Below, one piece after another: positions 8,264 through 16,960 of a DNA stretch of 32,447 bases. The notes under the pieces are model-generated. The model saw only the letters and a program-made list of their open reading frames with translations, was not told the origin of the DNA and searched no databases. The DNA is from Candidatus Binatia bacterium (GTDB lineage: Bacteria > Desulfobacterota > Binatia > UBA9968 > JAJDTQ01). The position numbers and the translations under genes are program-made. The number at the start of each line of letters is the position of its first letter. Position 1 is the stretch's first letter. Location of the stretch: assembly GCA_022824205.1 (NCBI GenBank), contig JAJEAI010000066.1, positions 1 to 32,447 on the forward strand, in the 5' to 3' direction.

Positions 8264-8668
8264 CTAGCCTCCCGTGAGGCCCAGACGGCGCGCGTAGGTC
8301 TCGGGCAGCGGCGTCAGCCTGCGCCCGGTGCCGAGGCAGGCGTGCTTCGTCCAGCCGGACGCCAGCGCGGTGCGGTGCCCTTCGAGGCCGATGCGGTAGT
8401 GGAACCTCACCGCCACCGGGCTCAGGGATTCGATGGTGGTTTCGATCCAGAGCAGGTTGTCGTAGAGGGCCGGTTTGCGGTAGCGGCACTGGACTTCGGT
8501 CACGGGAAAGAAGATCCCCTCCCGTTCCGCCTGGTCGTAGGGAATGCCTGCCTGGCGCATGAACTCGGTCCTGCCGATTTCGAACCAGCGAAGATAGTTG
8601 GCGTAGTAGGCCACACCCATCTGGTCCGTGTCGCCGTAGATGACGCGATAGGTGGTGACGTTTTTCAC
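8264..8668 (-). CDS. YbgC/FadM-like acyl-CoA thioesterase (hotdog fold)
   Basis: 134-aa single hotdog-domain protein. The signature is YGDTDQMGVAYYANYLRWFE, in which the Asp of DTDQMG is the usual catalytic residue of the 4-hydroxybenzoyl-CoA thioesterase/YbgC group. Further family segments are EFMRQAGIPY and FPVTEVQCRYRKPALY. Members hydrolyse short- or long-chain acyl-CoA or acyl-ACP; the substrate cannot be read from sequence, and the YbgC link to the Tol-Pal system cannot be assumed because no tol genes are nearby. The GTG at 8666-8668 gives a normal-length protein; the frame extends upstream into the preceding gene without similarity. It lies 20 bases after the HtrA-like gene and is probably cotranscribed with it. 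Confidence 0.85.
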   Translation of the reverse strand: MKNVTTYRVIYGDTDQMGVAYYANYLRWFEIGRTEFMRQAGIPYDQAEREGIFFPVTEVQCRYRKPALYDNLLWIETTIESLSPVAVRFHYRIGLEGHRTALASGWTKHACLGTGRRLTPLPETYARRLGLTGG

Positions 8669-8688
8669 GGTGCGCGCCCGGACGGCGC

Positions 8689-9612
8689 TCAGGCGCCGGC
8701 CTTGCCGCCCGGTGGGTTGTTCTGATTGCGGTCCCAGCGATCGATGCTGGGAACCTGGACGTCCATCGAGCCGTCGCCCCGGATCACGCGGAAGGTAATG
8801 ACGTCGCCCGCCTGCTTCTTCCACAACTCCCGGTAGAGTTGGGGCCGGGTCTGCACCTCCTGGTGCTCCACGGCAAGGATGATGTCGCCCTGCTTGAGGC
8901 CCGCCGTTTCCGCGGGTCCGGACGGCGTCACCCCGGTCACCAGCACGTGTCCACTCATGGCCTGGGAGTAGAGGCCGAGCCAGGGACGCGCGGGGCGACT
9001 CCGGATACGGCCAAAGCGTCGCAGTTCATCCGCGTCCCGGAGGTAGTACTCCACCGGGATGGCCATGGTGAACTTCCCGATGTCGTTGAGGTTCAGCGAA
9101 ACGACTCCCAGCAGCCGCCCGTGCGAATCCGCCAGCGTGCCGCCGCCGAAGCCCGGGTTGAAGGCGCTCACCCGGATGGACTTCTCCAGCATGTACTCCC
9201 ACTGGCCGTCGTAGCCCTCCAGCGAGGTGACGTTGCCGTCGCTCACGCGGCGGTTGTGCTGTCCGCTGCTGGCGATCATGAAGGCGGGCTGACCCACGGT
9301 GACGGTTTCCGCCGGGCGCAGGAACGGCAGAGAGTTGGCGTCGATCCTGACCAAGGCGAGGCCGCTGTCGAAGTCCTGGGCCAGGAGACGGCCGGGGTAC
9401 TGCTTCTCGTCGGCAAGCGTCACCGTAATGGAGTCGGCGCCGTTGACGACATAGTTGACCGTCAGGATGATGCCGTCGGAGTCGACGATGGTCCCCGAGC
9501 CCATGCGCTCGGTGCCGAGGTTCCGGGCGGACGGGTGCTGTGGCGGCACCGTGGTGCTGAGGTCCACCGTGGCCAGCAGCACGGCGTGCACGAGTCCGAG
9601 ACGAGCGTTCAC
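8689..9612 (-). CDS. HtrA/DegP-like protein with PDZ domain and no catalytic triad (pseudoprotease)
   Basis: About 307 aa with the layout of a trypsin-like HtrA protease plus a C-terminal PDZ domain (about residues 200-290, with TPSGPAETAGLKQGDIILAV). The triad is lost. The segment that should read NHVV is NYVV (Tyr54), the TDLAL segment is DSGLALV (Gly84), and the GNSGG nucleophile loop is GFGGG (Gly156). The fold-defining parts around them (MGSGTIVDSDGIILTVNYVV, GRLLGVVSLN) remain, so this looks like a conserved non-proteolytic scaffold or binding protein, not a recent pseudogene: the frame is intact throughout. The GTG at 9612 follows GGGAGGGG; the N-terminal 20 residues are hydrophobic and may be an export signal or anchor. 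Function is unknown. Confidence 0.85.
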   Translation of the reverse strand: MNARLGLVHAVLLATVDLSTTVPPQHPSARNLGTERMGSGTIVDSDGIILTVNYVVNGADSITVTLADEKQYPGRLLAQDFDSGLALVRIDANSLPFLRPAETVTVGQPAFMIASSGQHNRRVSDGNVTSLEGYDGQWEYMLEKSIRVSAFNPGFGGGTLADSHGRLLGVVSLNLNDIGKFTMAIPVEYYLRDADELRRFGRIRSRPARPWLGLYSQAMSGHVLVTGVTPSGPAETAGLKQGDIILAVEHQEVQTRPQLYRELWKKQAGDVITFRVIRGDGSMDVQVPSIDRWDRNQNNPPGGKAGA

Positions 9613-9756
9613 GCGCCCCCTCCCACAAGACCGCGCGCGCGGGGGCCGCCGCCGGACCACTGACTATGGAGATGCGAGGAGGAAATCACGGACTCAAGCG
9701 TTTAACAGAAACGATCCGCGTACACAAGGTACCGCGCACGGGCGCTCCGGCCGTGA

Positions 9757-9786
9757 TTGACATGGACAACGCTTGCCAGCTAAGAA
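9757..9786 (+). promoter_or_regulatory. Possible promoter for the DUF177-rpmF-fab operon
   Basis: A perfect TTGACA lies at 9757-9762. The only -10 candidate at 18 bases is TAAGAA (9781-9786), which matches the consensus poorly, and it would leave a very short leader before the TTG start at 9808. The site is in the divergent gap between the HtrA-like gene and the fatty-acid operon, where a promoter is expected. Confidence 0.3.
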
Positions 9787-9807
9787 GACCGTTTGACTGG
9801 AGTTGCC

Positions 9808-10329
9808 TTGAAGATTCCCCTGAGCCGGATTGACACACTACCCAGGGAGGCCTGCTTCTCCGCAATCCCCGACATCGTCCAGGAAGGAGCTTCGGCGGCG
9901 GTCCGCTTTCCGTCGGGGGTCAGGATCGACGTCACCTACTACCGGTCGGGAAGGGAACTGTTCTTCCACGGAAGCCTCAAGGGAGAAGCGGAGACCGAGT
10001 GCAGCCGTTGCCTGGAAAACTTCGACTTCGTCATGGAGAAATCCTTCGACTTCGTATTGACCCCGGACCCCCTTCCGACTAATAAGAACATGGAACTCAC
10101 GGCGGACGAAATGGGCTTGAGCTTCTACACCGGGGAGGACATCGACCTCTCGCCCTTCGTCCGCGAGCAGACGCTGCTCGCCCTGCCCCTCCGGCCACTG
10201 TGCAGTGAAAGTTGCCGCGGCCTCTGCCCCGATTGCGGAGCCGAGCTGAACCGGACCACGTGCGGGTGCACGTTGCCGGGGGATTCCCGCATGGCCGTTT
10301 TCCGCAACCTCCGACTGGGCCGTCCGTAA
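9808..10329 (+). CDS. DUF177 (YceD-like) protein
   Basis: 173-aa DUF177/YceD family protein. Seen in the sequence: a CSRCLENFDF motif in the middle and a Cys-rich C-terminal segment, CSESCRGLCPDCGAELN followed by CGC, typical of the family. In E. coli and plants members are linked to 23S rRNA processing or accumulation, and the gene is very often next to rpmF as here. The TTG at 9808 was chosen because GGAG lies five bases upstream and it yields MKIPLSRI, a family-like beginning; TTG at 9793 would add five residues. It heads the group rpmF-plsX-fabD-fabG-acpP. Confidence 0.85.
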   Translation: MKIPLSRIDTLPREACFSAIPDIVQEGASAAVRFPSGVRIDVTYYRSGRELFFHGSLKGEAETECSRCLENFDFVMEKSFDFVLTPDPLPTNKNMELTADEMGLSFYTGEDIDLSPFVREQTLLALPLRPLCSESCRGLCPDCGAELNRTTCGCTLPGDSRMAVFRNLRLGRP

Positions 10330-10370
10330 CGCCGCCAGATCGGCAACCATAAACCAGGCAGGATGAAGAC

Positions 10371-10553
10371 ATGCCCGTACCCAAGAGACGAACCTCCAAC
10401 AGCAAGCGCAACAAGCGCCGCGCCCATGACGCCATCACGGCGCCGCAGTGGGTGATTTGCTCCCGTTGCGGCGCGGCGATGCTCCGGCACCGGGTCTGCG
10501 CGGCCTGCGGCTACTACAAGGCCCTGCGGGTCACGGCTGGCGAAGAGACGTAG
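10371..10553 (+). CDS. rpmF: 50S ribosomal protein L32
   Basis: 60-aa L32 of the large ribosomal subunit. It starts MPVPKRRTSNSKRNKRRAHD, the family's basic N-terminus, and carries a zinc-ribbon pair ICSRCG and VCAACG, so this is the Cys-containing (zinc-binding) form. AGGATGAAG precedes the ATG. It sits 41 bases after the DUF177 gene and before plsX, a common conserved arrangement that couples ribosome and lipid synthesis genes. Confidence 0.97.
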   Translation: MPVPKRRTSNSKRNKRRAHDAITAPQWVICSRCGAAMLRHRVCAACGYYKALRVTAGEET

Positions 10554-10604
10554 ACCGGCGAAGACGCCTGGCATGCTGTCGAGCGCGCCTGTCCCGAATC
10601 CGTG

Positions 10605-11597
10605 ATGCGGCGGATCATCGTCGACGCGATGGGCGGTGACCACGGCCCGGGTGTCGTTGTGGCCGGAGCCCTGGATGCGGTGGAGGAGTATGGGGTGGAG
10701 GTGACCCTGGTCAGCCAGGGGGACGCCGTGGAGTCCGAGCTGTCGAGCCGCAAGTACGACCCTTCGGCCGTACGCGTGCTGTCCGCGACGACCTTCATCG
10801 ACATGCACGACTCGCCCAGCCGCGCCTTGAAACAGAGGGACTCTTCCATGAGGGCCGCCTTCGACCGGCTGAAGGCCGGGGAAGGGAACGCGGTGGTGAG
10901 CGCGGGGAACTCGGGGGCCATGATGGCCATCGGCATGTTCGTGCTGGGGCGGTTGCCCGGCGTGGACCGGCCGGCGATCCTGGCGGTGAGCCCGTCCCTG
11001 TCCGGGGGCACGGTGTTGGTGGACGGGGGTGCCAATGCCGACTGCAAGCCCCGGCAACTGGTGCAGTTCGCGCACATGGGAGCCATCTACGCGGAGAAGA
11101 TTCTCGGCATCGCCCGCCCCCGGGTCGGCGTCCTGAGCAACGGGGAAGAGGAAAGCAAGGGCAACGACCTCACGCGCGAGGCGCTCGGCGAGTTGCGGGG
11201 CACGAATTTGAACTTCGCGGGTTACGTGGAGGGCCGGGACATCACCAACGGCCGGGTTCATGTGGTGGTCTGCGACGGCTTCACCGGCAACGTCGCGCTG
11301 AAGACCATGGAGGGACTCGGACAGTTCGTTTCCACGGTGCTCAAGGAGGCGTTTCGCGGCAGCCTGTCGAGCCGGTTGGGATACCTGTTGAGCCGCGGCG
11401 CCATGAGACGCGCTTACGACCGGCTCGACTACGCCCACTACGGGGGCGCGCCCTTGATCGGCTTGAACGGCATTGCCATCGTCGCGCACGGAGGCTCGTC
11501 CGCGAAGGCCATCAAGAACGCCGTGCGGGTCGCAGCCGAGGCCGTCTCGCAAGACATCAACAACGACATCGTGAACGCGTTGGGCGGAGAAGGGTGA
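10605..11597 (+). CDS. plsX: Phosphate acyltransferase PlsX
   Basis: 330-aa PlsX, which converts acyl-ACP to acyl-phosphate for the PlsY step of phosphatidic acid synthesis. Family motifs: IIVDAMGGDHGP at the start, SAGNSGAMMA, and the C-terminal LIGLNGIAIVAHGGS. Length is normal. Two starts are adjacent (GTG at 10602 and ATG at 10605); the ATG was chosen, the difference being one residue. The end overlaps fabD by four bases (GTGA), indicating translational coupling. fabH, which often follows plsX, is absent. Confidence 0.95.
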   Translation: MRRIIVDAMGGDHGPGVVVAGALDAVEEYGVEVTLVSQGDAVESELSSRKYDPSAVRVLSATTFIDMHDSPSRALKQRDSSMRAAFDRLKAGEGNAVVSAGNSGAMMAIGMFVLGRLPGVDRPAILAVSPSLSGGTVLVDGGANADCKPRQLVQFAHMGAIYAEKILGIARPRVGVLSNGEEESKGNDLTREALGELRGTNLNFAGYVEGRDITNGRVHVVVCDGFTGNVALKTMEGLGQFVSTVLKEAFRGSLSSRLGYLLSRGAMRRAYDRLDYAHYGGAPLIGLNGIAIVAHGGSSAKAIKNAVRVAAEAVSQDINNDIVNALGGEG

Positions 11598-12541
11598 CAG
11601 ACCGGACACAGACCGCTTTCGTCTTTCCCGGACAGGGCTCCCAGTACGTGGGCATGGGCCAGGCCTTGTGCGACCGGTTCCCCGAGGCCACGGCCGTCTT
11701 CGAGGAGGCCGAGGACGCGCTGGGTTTCGGATTGCGGGAGCTTTGCTTTCGCGGCCCCGAGGCCGACCTCAACCGCACGGAAAACACCCAGCCGGCGATC
11801 CTCACGGCGTCCGTGGCCGCGCTGCGGGTACTGGAATGCCGGTCCGGTTTCGAGCCCGCCTGGGTGGCGGGCCACAGTCTCGGAGAGTACAGCGCCCTGG
11901 TGTGCGCGGGTGCCCTCGGGTTGGCGGATGCGGCGCGGGTGGTGCGGGAGCGGGGCCGTCTGATGCAGCAGGCCGTGCCCGAGGGTGAGGGCGGCATGGC
12001 GGCCATTCTCGGGCTGGAGACGGACGCCGTGCACGGGATCTGCGCCGTGGCGGCGGACGGGCAAGTGGTGGCTCCCGCCAATCTGAACGGCGGCGGACAG
12101 GTGGTGGTATCGGGGGCGCGCGCGGCGGTAAGGCGGGCCGCGCAACTGGCGCGCGACGCGGGCGCGCGCAAGGTCGTGGAACTCGCGGTGAGCGCACCGT
12201 TCCACTGCGCTTTGATGAAGCCCGCGGCCGAGGGCTTGCGCGAGGTGCTGGAGGCGGTCGATGTGCATCCCTTGTCCGTGGGCGTCGTCACCAACGTCGA
12301 AGCGACGGTGAACCTGGATGCGGCGCGGGTGAAGCCCCTGTTGGTGGAGCAGGTGGTGGCGCCGGTTCGATGGGACGAGTCGGTCCGGACGCTGGTGGAG
12401 GCCGGCTGTGAGCACGCCGTGGAGCTCGGTCCCGGGCGGGTCCTTTCGGGGCTCATCCGGCGCATCGACCGGCGCGTGCGGAACCTCCACGTGGAAGCGC
12501 CCGCCGACGTGGACAAGCTCGTGACGGAGTTGGGAGCCTGA
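11594..12541 (+). CDS. fabD: Malonyl-CoA:ACP transacylase FabD
   Basis: 315-aa malonyl transferase that loads malonate onto ACP. Motifs: FVFPGQGSQYVGMG at the N-terminus, the nucleophile elbow GHSLGEYSAL with catalytic Ser, FHCALMKPA with the catalytic His region, and ELGPGRVLSGL near the C-terminus. The GTG start overlaps the plsX stop (GTGA), so the two are coupled. fabG follows after five bases. Confidence 0.96.
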   Translation: MTDRTQTAFVFPGQGSQYVGMGQALCDRFPEATAVFEEAEDALGFGLRELCFRGPEADLNRTENTQPAILTASVAALRVLECRSGFEPAWVAGHSLGEYSALVCAGALGLADAARVVRERGRLMQQAVPEGEGGMAAILGLETDAVHGICAVAADGQVVAPANLNGGGQVVVSGARAAVRRAAQLARDAGARKVVELAVSAPFHCALMKPAAEGLREVLEAVDVHPLSVGVVTNVEATVNLDAARVKPLLVEQVVAPVRWDESVRTLVEAGCEHAVELGPGRVLSGLIRRIDRRVRNLHVEAPADVDKLVTELGA

Positions 12542-12546
12542 CGCCC

Positions 12547-13299
12547 ATGGCGGCCACTCCGCTGGCGGACAGAGTCGCGTTGGTTACGGGCGGCAGCAGG
12601 GGCATCGGGCGGGAGGTGGTCCTGTGCCTGGCCCGGCTGGGGGCCCGCGTCGTCATCAACTACCGGGAGAACCACGCGGCGGCCCAGGAGGTGCTGGAGA
12701 AGGTGCTGAGCGAGAACGGACGCGCCGAGCTGGCCGCGTTCGACGTGGGCCGCGCCGATCAGGTGGAGGAGGCCGTCAAGGGGATCATTGACGGGCATGA
12801 AAAACTTGATATTTTAATCAACAATGCGGGCGTGACCGGCGACGGTCTGTTGTTGCGCCAATCGGCCCCGGACTGGGATCGGATCATCGATGTCAATCTC
12901 AAGGGGCTCTTCCACTGCACCAAGGCGGCCGCGCGAAGGATGATCCGGCAACGGTACGGCCGGATCGTGAACCTGACCTCGGTGGCCGGACAAATGGGGA
13001 ACGTTGGCCAGTCCGTTTATGCCGCTTCCAAGGCGGGCATCGAGGGGTTCACCAAGTCCATGGCCCGAGAGCTCGCGCCGCGCGGCATTACCGTCAACGC
13101 GGTGGCGCCGGGTTTCATCGAAACCGAAATGACGGCGGGCCTGAACGAGGAAACACGGGGCCGTTATCTCGAGGCGATTCCCTTGGGGCGGTTCGGCAGC
13201 GGCGGCGACGTCGCGGGGACCGTGGCTTTTCTGGTGGGTCCGGGGGGCGAATACATTACGGGACAGACCATCGCGGTCAACGGCGGCCTGTACATGTGA
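12547..13299 (+). CDS. fabG: 3-oxoacyl-ACP reductase FabG
   Basis: 250-aa short-chain dehydrogenase/reductase of fatty-acid elongation. The NADPH site is TGGSRGIGRE, the NNAG motif is present (INNAGVTGDG), and the catalytic Ser-Tyr-Lys set is seen in LTSVAGQMGNVGQSVYAASKAG. The C-terminus EYITGQTIAVNGGLYM is typical of FabG. It is flanked by fabD and acpP, which supports FabG over other SDR roles. Confidence 0.95.
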   Translation: MAATPLADRVALVTGGSRGIGREVVLCLARLGARVVINYRENHAAAQEVLEKVLSENGRAELAAFDVGRADQVEEAVKGIIDGHEKLDILINNAGVTGDGLLLRQSAPDWDRIIDVNLKGLFHCTKAAARRMIRQRYGRIVNLTSVAGQMGNVGQSVYAASKAGIEGFTKSMARELAPRGITVNAVAPGFIETEMTAGLNEETRGRYLEAIPLGRFGSGGDVAGTVAFLVGPGGEYITGQTIAVNGGLYM

Positions 13300-13373
13300 C
13301 TCCGCCACCCGCGAGAAGGCGCAGGACACCGGTACCACGAACACGAGCACGGATACGAAGAGGAGGGTAAAAG

Positions 13374-13610
13374 ATGGCGACAGACGTCGAGGCGAGGGTC
13401 AAGGAGATCATCTGTGAGCAATTGGGGGTGAGCGACGGCGAGGTGAGCCCCGAAGCCTCGTTCATCGAGGACCTGGGGGCCGACTCCCTGGACATCGTCG
13501 AGCTGGTCATGGCGTTGGAGGAGGAGTACGAGATGGAGATCTCGGACGAAGACGCCGAGAAGATCAAGACCGTGCAAGACGTCATCGACTACATCGAGAG
13601 CCACCGGTAA
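13374..13610 (+). CDS. acpP: Acyl carrier protein
   Basis: 78-aa acidic acyl carrier protein. The phosphopantetheine site is Ser in [19 protein letters not shown], followed by the usual acidic helix and DVIDYIE end. AGGAGGG precedes the ATG. It acts as the soluble acyl carrier for the fab enzymes encoded just upstream. The usual next gene, fabF, is not here; glyA follows instead. Confidence 0.97.
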   Translation: MATDVEARVKEIICEQLGVSDGEVSPEASFIEDLGADSLDIVELVMALEEEYEMEISDEDAEKIKTVQDVIDYIESHR

Positions 13611-13648
13611 CGTCCGCAAGTCCGTTCGCCGCGTGGTTCCGACCGTCC

Positions 13649-13677
13649 GGCATGAGCATGCCTTGCCCATGTGGGCA
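13649..13677. other. Two tandem short palindromes in the acpP-glyA gap
   Basis: GGCATG-AG-CATGCC at 13649-13662 and TGCCC-ATGT-GGGCA at 13664-13677 are two adjacent perfect short inverted repeats. There is no T-tract after them, so they are not a clear intrinsic terminator. They could be an operator or an RNA processing structure between acpP and glyA. Confidence 0.35.
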
Positions 13678-13731
13678 GTGCCGCCTCCTGCTCGCCACGG
13701 TCCCATGCCGCTCAACGACGAGGAATAGAGA

Positions 13732-15000
13732 GTGATATCAGCCAGCCTGGAGCAAGTCGATCCCGAGGTCTTTCAAGCGATCGCCGACGAGAGCGAGCGC
13801 CTCGAGTCCAACCTGGAGTTGATCGCCTCCGAGAACGTGGTGAGCGTGGCCGTGCTCGAGGCCCAGGGCTCGCTCATGACCAACAAGTACGCGGAGGGGT
13901 ATCCGGGGCGGCGCTACTACGGCGGCTGCGAGTACGTCGACGTGGTGGAGCGTCTGGCGGTGGAGCGGGCCAGGGAGCTGTTCGGAGCCGAGCATGCCAA
14001 CGTTCAGCCCCATTCCGGTTCCCAGGCGAACATGGCCGTGTACTTCGCGGTGCTGAACCCCGGCGACACCTACCTCGGCATGGACCTGTCCCACGGCGGG
14101 CACCTGTCCATGGGGAGTCCCGTGAACTTCTCCGGCCGGTTGTACAACGTAGTGCCCTACGGTGTCTCGGAGGACACCGAGACCATCGACTACGACGCGT
14201 TGGCGGACTTGGCCCGGGAGCATCGGCCGCGACTCATCGTGGCGGGGGCGAGCGCCTATCCGCGCACCATCGACTACCCCAGGTTCCGCGAGATCGCCGA
14301 CGAGGTGGGAGCGCTGCTGATGGTGGACATGGCGCACATCGCCGGCCTGGTCGCCGCCGGCTGTCACCCGAGCCCGGTGCCTTACGCGGACTTCGTCACC
14401 ACCACCACGCACAAGACCCTGCGCGGAGCGCGCGGAGGCATGATCCTGTGCCGCGAAGAGCACGCCAAGAGCCTCAACGGCCGGGTGTTCCCGGGCATGC
14501 AGGGAGGCCCTCTCATGCACGTCATCGCGGCCAAGGCCGTGGGCTTGAAGGAAGCCGCGACGCCGGAGTTCGCCGACTACCAGCGGCAGATCGTCGCCAA
14601 CGCCAAGGCCTTGGCCGCGGCGTTGATGGAGGGCGATTTCCGGTTGGTTTCCGGCGGCACCGACAACCACCTGATGCTGATGGACCTGCGGGACTCCGAG
14701 CTGACGGGCAAGCTCGCTCAGGAAACCCTGGAGCAGGCGGGAATCACCGCCAACCGCAACACCGTGCCCTTCGAAACCCGCTCGCCGTTCGTCACCAGCG
14801 GGGTGCGCCTCGGCACCCCGGCCGTCACCACCCGCGGCATGAAGGAGCCGGAGATGCGGCTCATCGCCGAGCTGATCCGGCGCGCCCTTGCCCGCGTCGG
14901 GGACGACGCGGGCCTCGCGGCGGTGGCCGCCGACGTGCGGGAACTGTGCGGGCGCTTCCCCGTGTACCGCGGGAACGCGCGCCAAAACACGGAGAAGTAG
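13732..15000 (+). CDS. glyA: Serine hydroxymethyltransferase
   Basis: 422-aa PLP enzyme that interconverts serine and glycine with tetrahydrofolate and supplies one-carbon units. Family segments: [58 protein letters not shown] and the PLP-lysine motif [13 protein letters not shown]. The GTG start at 13732 with AGGAATAGAGA upstream gives a normal N-terminus ([13 protein letters not shown]). It begins the glyA-nrdR-rib series. Confidence 0.97.
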   Translation: MISASLEQVDPEVFQAIADESERLESNLELIASENVVSVAVLEAQGSLMTNKYAEGYPGRRYYGGCEYVDVVERLAVERARELFGAEHANVQPHSGSQANMAVYFAVLNPGDTYLGMDLSHGGHLSMGSPVNFSGRLYNVVPYGVSEDTETIDYDALADLAREHRPRLIVAGASAYPRTIDYPRFREIADEVGALLMVDMAHIAGLVAAGCHPSPVPYADFVTTTTHKTLRGARGGMILCREEHAKSLNGRVFPGMQGGPLMHVIAAKAVGLKEAATPEFADYQRQIVANAKALAAALMEGDFRLVSGGTDNHLMLMDLRDSELTGKLAQETLEQAGITANRNTVPFETRSPFVTSGVRLGTPAVTTRGMKEPEMRLIAELIRRALARVGDDAGLAAVAADVRELCGRFPVYRGNARQNTEK

Positions 15001-15049
15001 CCGAGGCCACCGGTCCCGGACCGCCACGTGCCGACCAGGCAGGCATCCC

Positions 15050-15622
15050 ATGAAATGCCCCTTTTGCCGCCAGTCCAATAGCCACGTCATCGACTCCCGG
15101 CTCGGGAAGGACGGCGAGATGATCCGGCGGCGCCGGGAATGCATGGTGTGCTCGCGCCGATTCACCACCTACGAGCGCGTGGAAGAGGCCATGCCCATGG
15201 TGGTCAAGAAGGACGGACGCCGGGAAGCCTTCGATCGCCTCAAGATTACCAACGGACTCAAGCGCGCCTGCGAGAAGCGTCCCGTCAGCATGGACGCCAT
15301 CGAGGCCATGGCCGACCGCATCGAGCGCGGCGTCCAGGAACGCGGCGAGAAGGAGGTCCTCGGCTCCATCATCGGCGAGGCTGCCATGCGCGAGCTGCAC
15401 GATACCGATGCGGTGGCCTACGTCCGCTTCGCCTCGGTCTACCGTTCCTTCAAGGACCTCAACGAGTTCATGGCCGAGTTGGAGGACCTCCTCAACCAGC
15501 GAACGAACCGCGCCGGGCCCGAGTCGCCGCGCAAGACCGGAGCGGCGAGAAGGGCGCGGCGGAAGTCCGCCGGCGCCGACAACCCTCCGACCCCTCCTCT
15601 CGCTGGCAACGAACCGGTATGA
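15050..15622 (+). CDS. nrdR: Transcriptional repressor NrdR
   Basis: 190-aa NrdR, the nucleotide-sensing repressor of ribonucleotide reductase genes. It starts [17 protein letters not shown]; the zinc ribbon is completed by [15 protein letters not shown], and an ATP-cone domain follows ([16 protein letters not shown] to about [14 protein letters not shown]). The last 40 residues or so are a basic, Pro-rich tail beyond the usual family length. The ATG at 15050 was chosen because it gives the invariant MKCPFC start; the open frame continues upstream into glyA without similarity. The position between glyA and ribD is a common arrangement. Confidence 0.95.
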   Translation: MKCPFCRQSNSHVIDSRLGKDGEMIRRRRECMVCSRRFTTYERVEEAMPMVVKKDGRREAFDRLKITNGLKRACEKRPVSMDAIEAMADRIERGVQERGEKEVLGSIIGEAAMRELHDTDAVAYVRFASVYRSFKDLNEFMAELEDLLNQRTNRAGPESPRKTGAARRARRKSAGADNPPTPPLAGNEPV

Positions 15623-15766
15623 GAGGCACTTCCATGCGGCCGACGGTCGAGCACCCGTGGGCTACCGGACTCTCCGGTCCATCGAACTCCGTCAACCGGT
15701 TTCCCGGCATCCTCCCGGGCAAGGAACGAGCGCGGCCCCGTGGCCGTTGACTTCCCCGGTTCGGTC

Positions 15767-16864
15767 ATGAACGCCTCCGGGCACAGCGATCCGCATTACA
15801 TGGGCGCCGCCCTCCGCCTGGCGCGCCGGGCGGCGGGCAGGACCAGTCCGAATCCCATGGTGGGGGCGGTGGTGGTGCGCGACGGCCGTGTCGTGGGGCG
15901 CGGTTATCATGCCCGGGCCGGCGCGGACCATGCCGAGGTGGCCGCCCTCCGCGAGGCCGGGGCGGCGGCGCGCGGCGCCACGCTTTACGTCAACCTGGAG
16001 CCCTGCAGCCACTTCGGGCGCACCCCCCCGTGCGCCCGCGCTGTCATCGAAGCGGGTGTCGCGCGGGTGGTGGCGGGCATGATCGACCCCAACCCCGCCG
16101 TGGCGGGCCGCGGCGTGCAGGCCCTGCGCGACGCGGGCATCCGCGTGGATGCGACCGTGCGGGAAGATGAGTGCCGCCGGCTCAACGAGGCCTTCGTCAA
16201 GCACGTCACCCGCGGGCTCCCCTTCGTCACGCTCAAGCTGGCGGCGTCGCTGGACGGCCGCATCGCCACCGCCACCGGAGACTCCCGCTGGGTTACCGGA
16301 CCGGCCGCGCGCCGCTACGTGCACCGCCTGCGCAACGAACTGGATGCCGTACTGGTGGGCTCCGGCACCGTGCTGGCCGACGATCCCCAGCTCACCTGCC
16401 GCCTGCCGGGCGGGCGCGACCCGTTGCGCGTCGTTCTGGACCGGCGCTTGCGCACGCCCCCCACCGCCAAGCTGGTCACCCAGCCGCACCCCGAGAAGAC
16501 CGTGCTGGTCACGGGCAACGACGCCCCCGAGGACCGCGGGAAACGCCTGCGGGACCTCGGGGTCCAGGTGTGGCGCTTCCCCGTGAGCCGCGGGCGCATC
16601 TCGTTCCGGCGCGTGCTCCGGAAGCTCGCCCGCGCGGGCATTCTCAGCGTCCTGCTCGAAGGCGGGGCGGTGACCGCGGCCGGCGCCATCTCGGAAAAGG
16701 CCGTGGACAAGGTGCTGTGCTTCTACGCCCCCAAATTCATCGGTGCCGAGGGCCTCCCCATGGTTGGCGACCTGGGCATCGAGCGCATGCGCCAGTGCCC
16801 GCGACTGGCCGGGACGGCGGTCCGGCGGTTGGGCGAGGACATCCTGGTGTCGGCGTATCTGTGA
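15767..16864 (+). CDS. ribD: Bifunctional riboflavin deaminase/reductase RibD
   Basis: About 365 aa. The N-terminal deaminase has the zinc site HAEVAAL and PCSHFGRTPPCARAVIEAG; the C-terminal reductase has TLKLAASLDGRIATATGDSR followed by WVTG, and the LLEGGAVTAAGAI segment. Together they perform the second and third steps of riboflavin synthesis from the GTP branch. The ATG at 15767 gives a normal distance to HYMGAALRLARRA; a GTG at 15740 would add nine residues. It is the last gene of the riboflavin series before the 6.8-kb accessory insertion; ribE resumes at 23707. Confidence 0.93.
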   Translation: MNASGHSDPHYMGAALRLARRAAGRTSPNPMVGAVVVRDGRVVGRGYHARAGADHAEVAALREAGAAARGATLYVNLEPCSHFGRTPPCARAVIEAGVARVVAGMIDPNPAVAGRGVQALRDAGIRVDATVREDECRRLNEAFVKHVTRGLPFVTLKLAASLDGRIATATGDSRWVTGPAARRYVHRLRNELDAVLVGSGTVLADDPQLTCRLPGGRDPLRVVLDRRLRTPPTAKLVTQPHPEKTVLVTGNDAPEDRGKRLRDLGVQVWRFPVSRGRISFRRVLRKLARAGILSVLLEGGAVTAAGAISEKAVDKVLCFYAPKFIGAEGLPMVGDLGIERMRQCPRLAGTAVRRLGEDILVSAYL

Positions 16865-16904
16865 GCGGAGGGCCCGCGATCCCCCGGACGTTGAAGGCCT
16901 GCGT

Positions 16905-16933
16905 TTGCCCACCCGTAGATCGGTTGATATGAT
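16905..16933 (+). promoter_or_regulatory. Promoter of the four-gene ATPase-helicase cassette
   Basis: TTGCCC (16905-16910) and TATGAT (16928-16933) are separated by exactly 17 bases and fit a sigma-70 type promoter (4/6 and 5/6 matches). Transcription would start near 16940, about 20 bases before the ATG at 16961. It lies in the 96-base gap after ribD, so the cassette can be expressed independently of the riboflavin genes. Confidence 0.55.
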
Positions 16934-16960
16934 CCGCTGCAATCACGACGGGAGCGGGAG

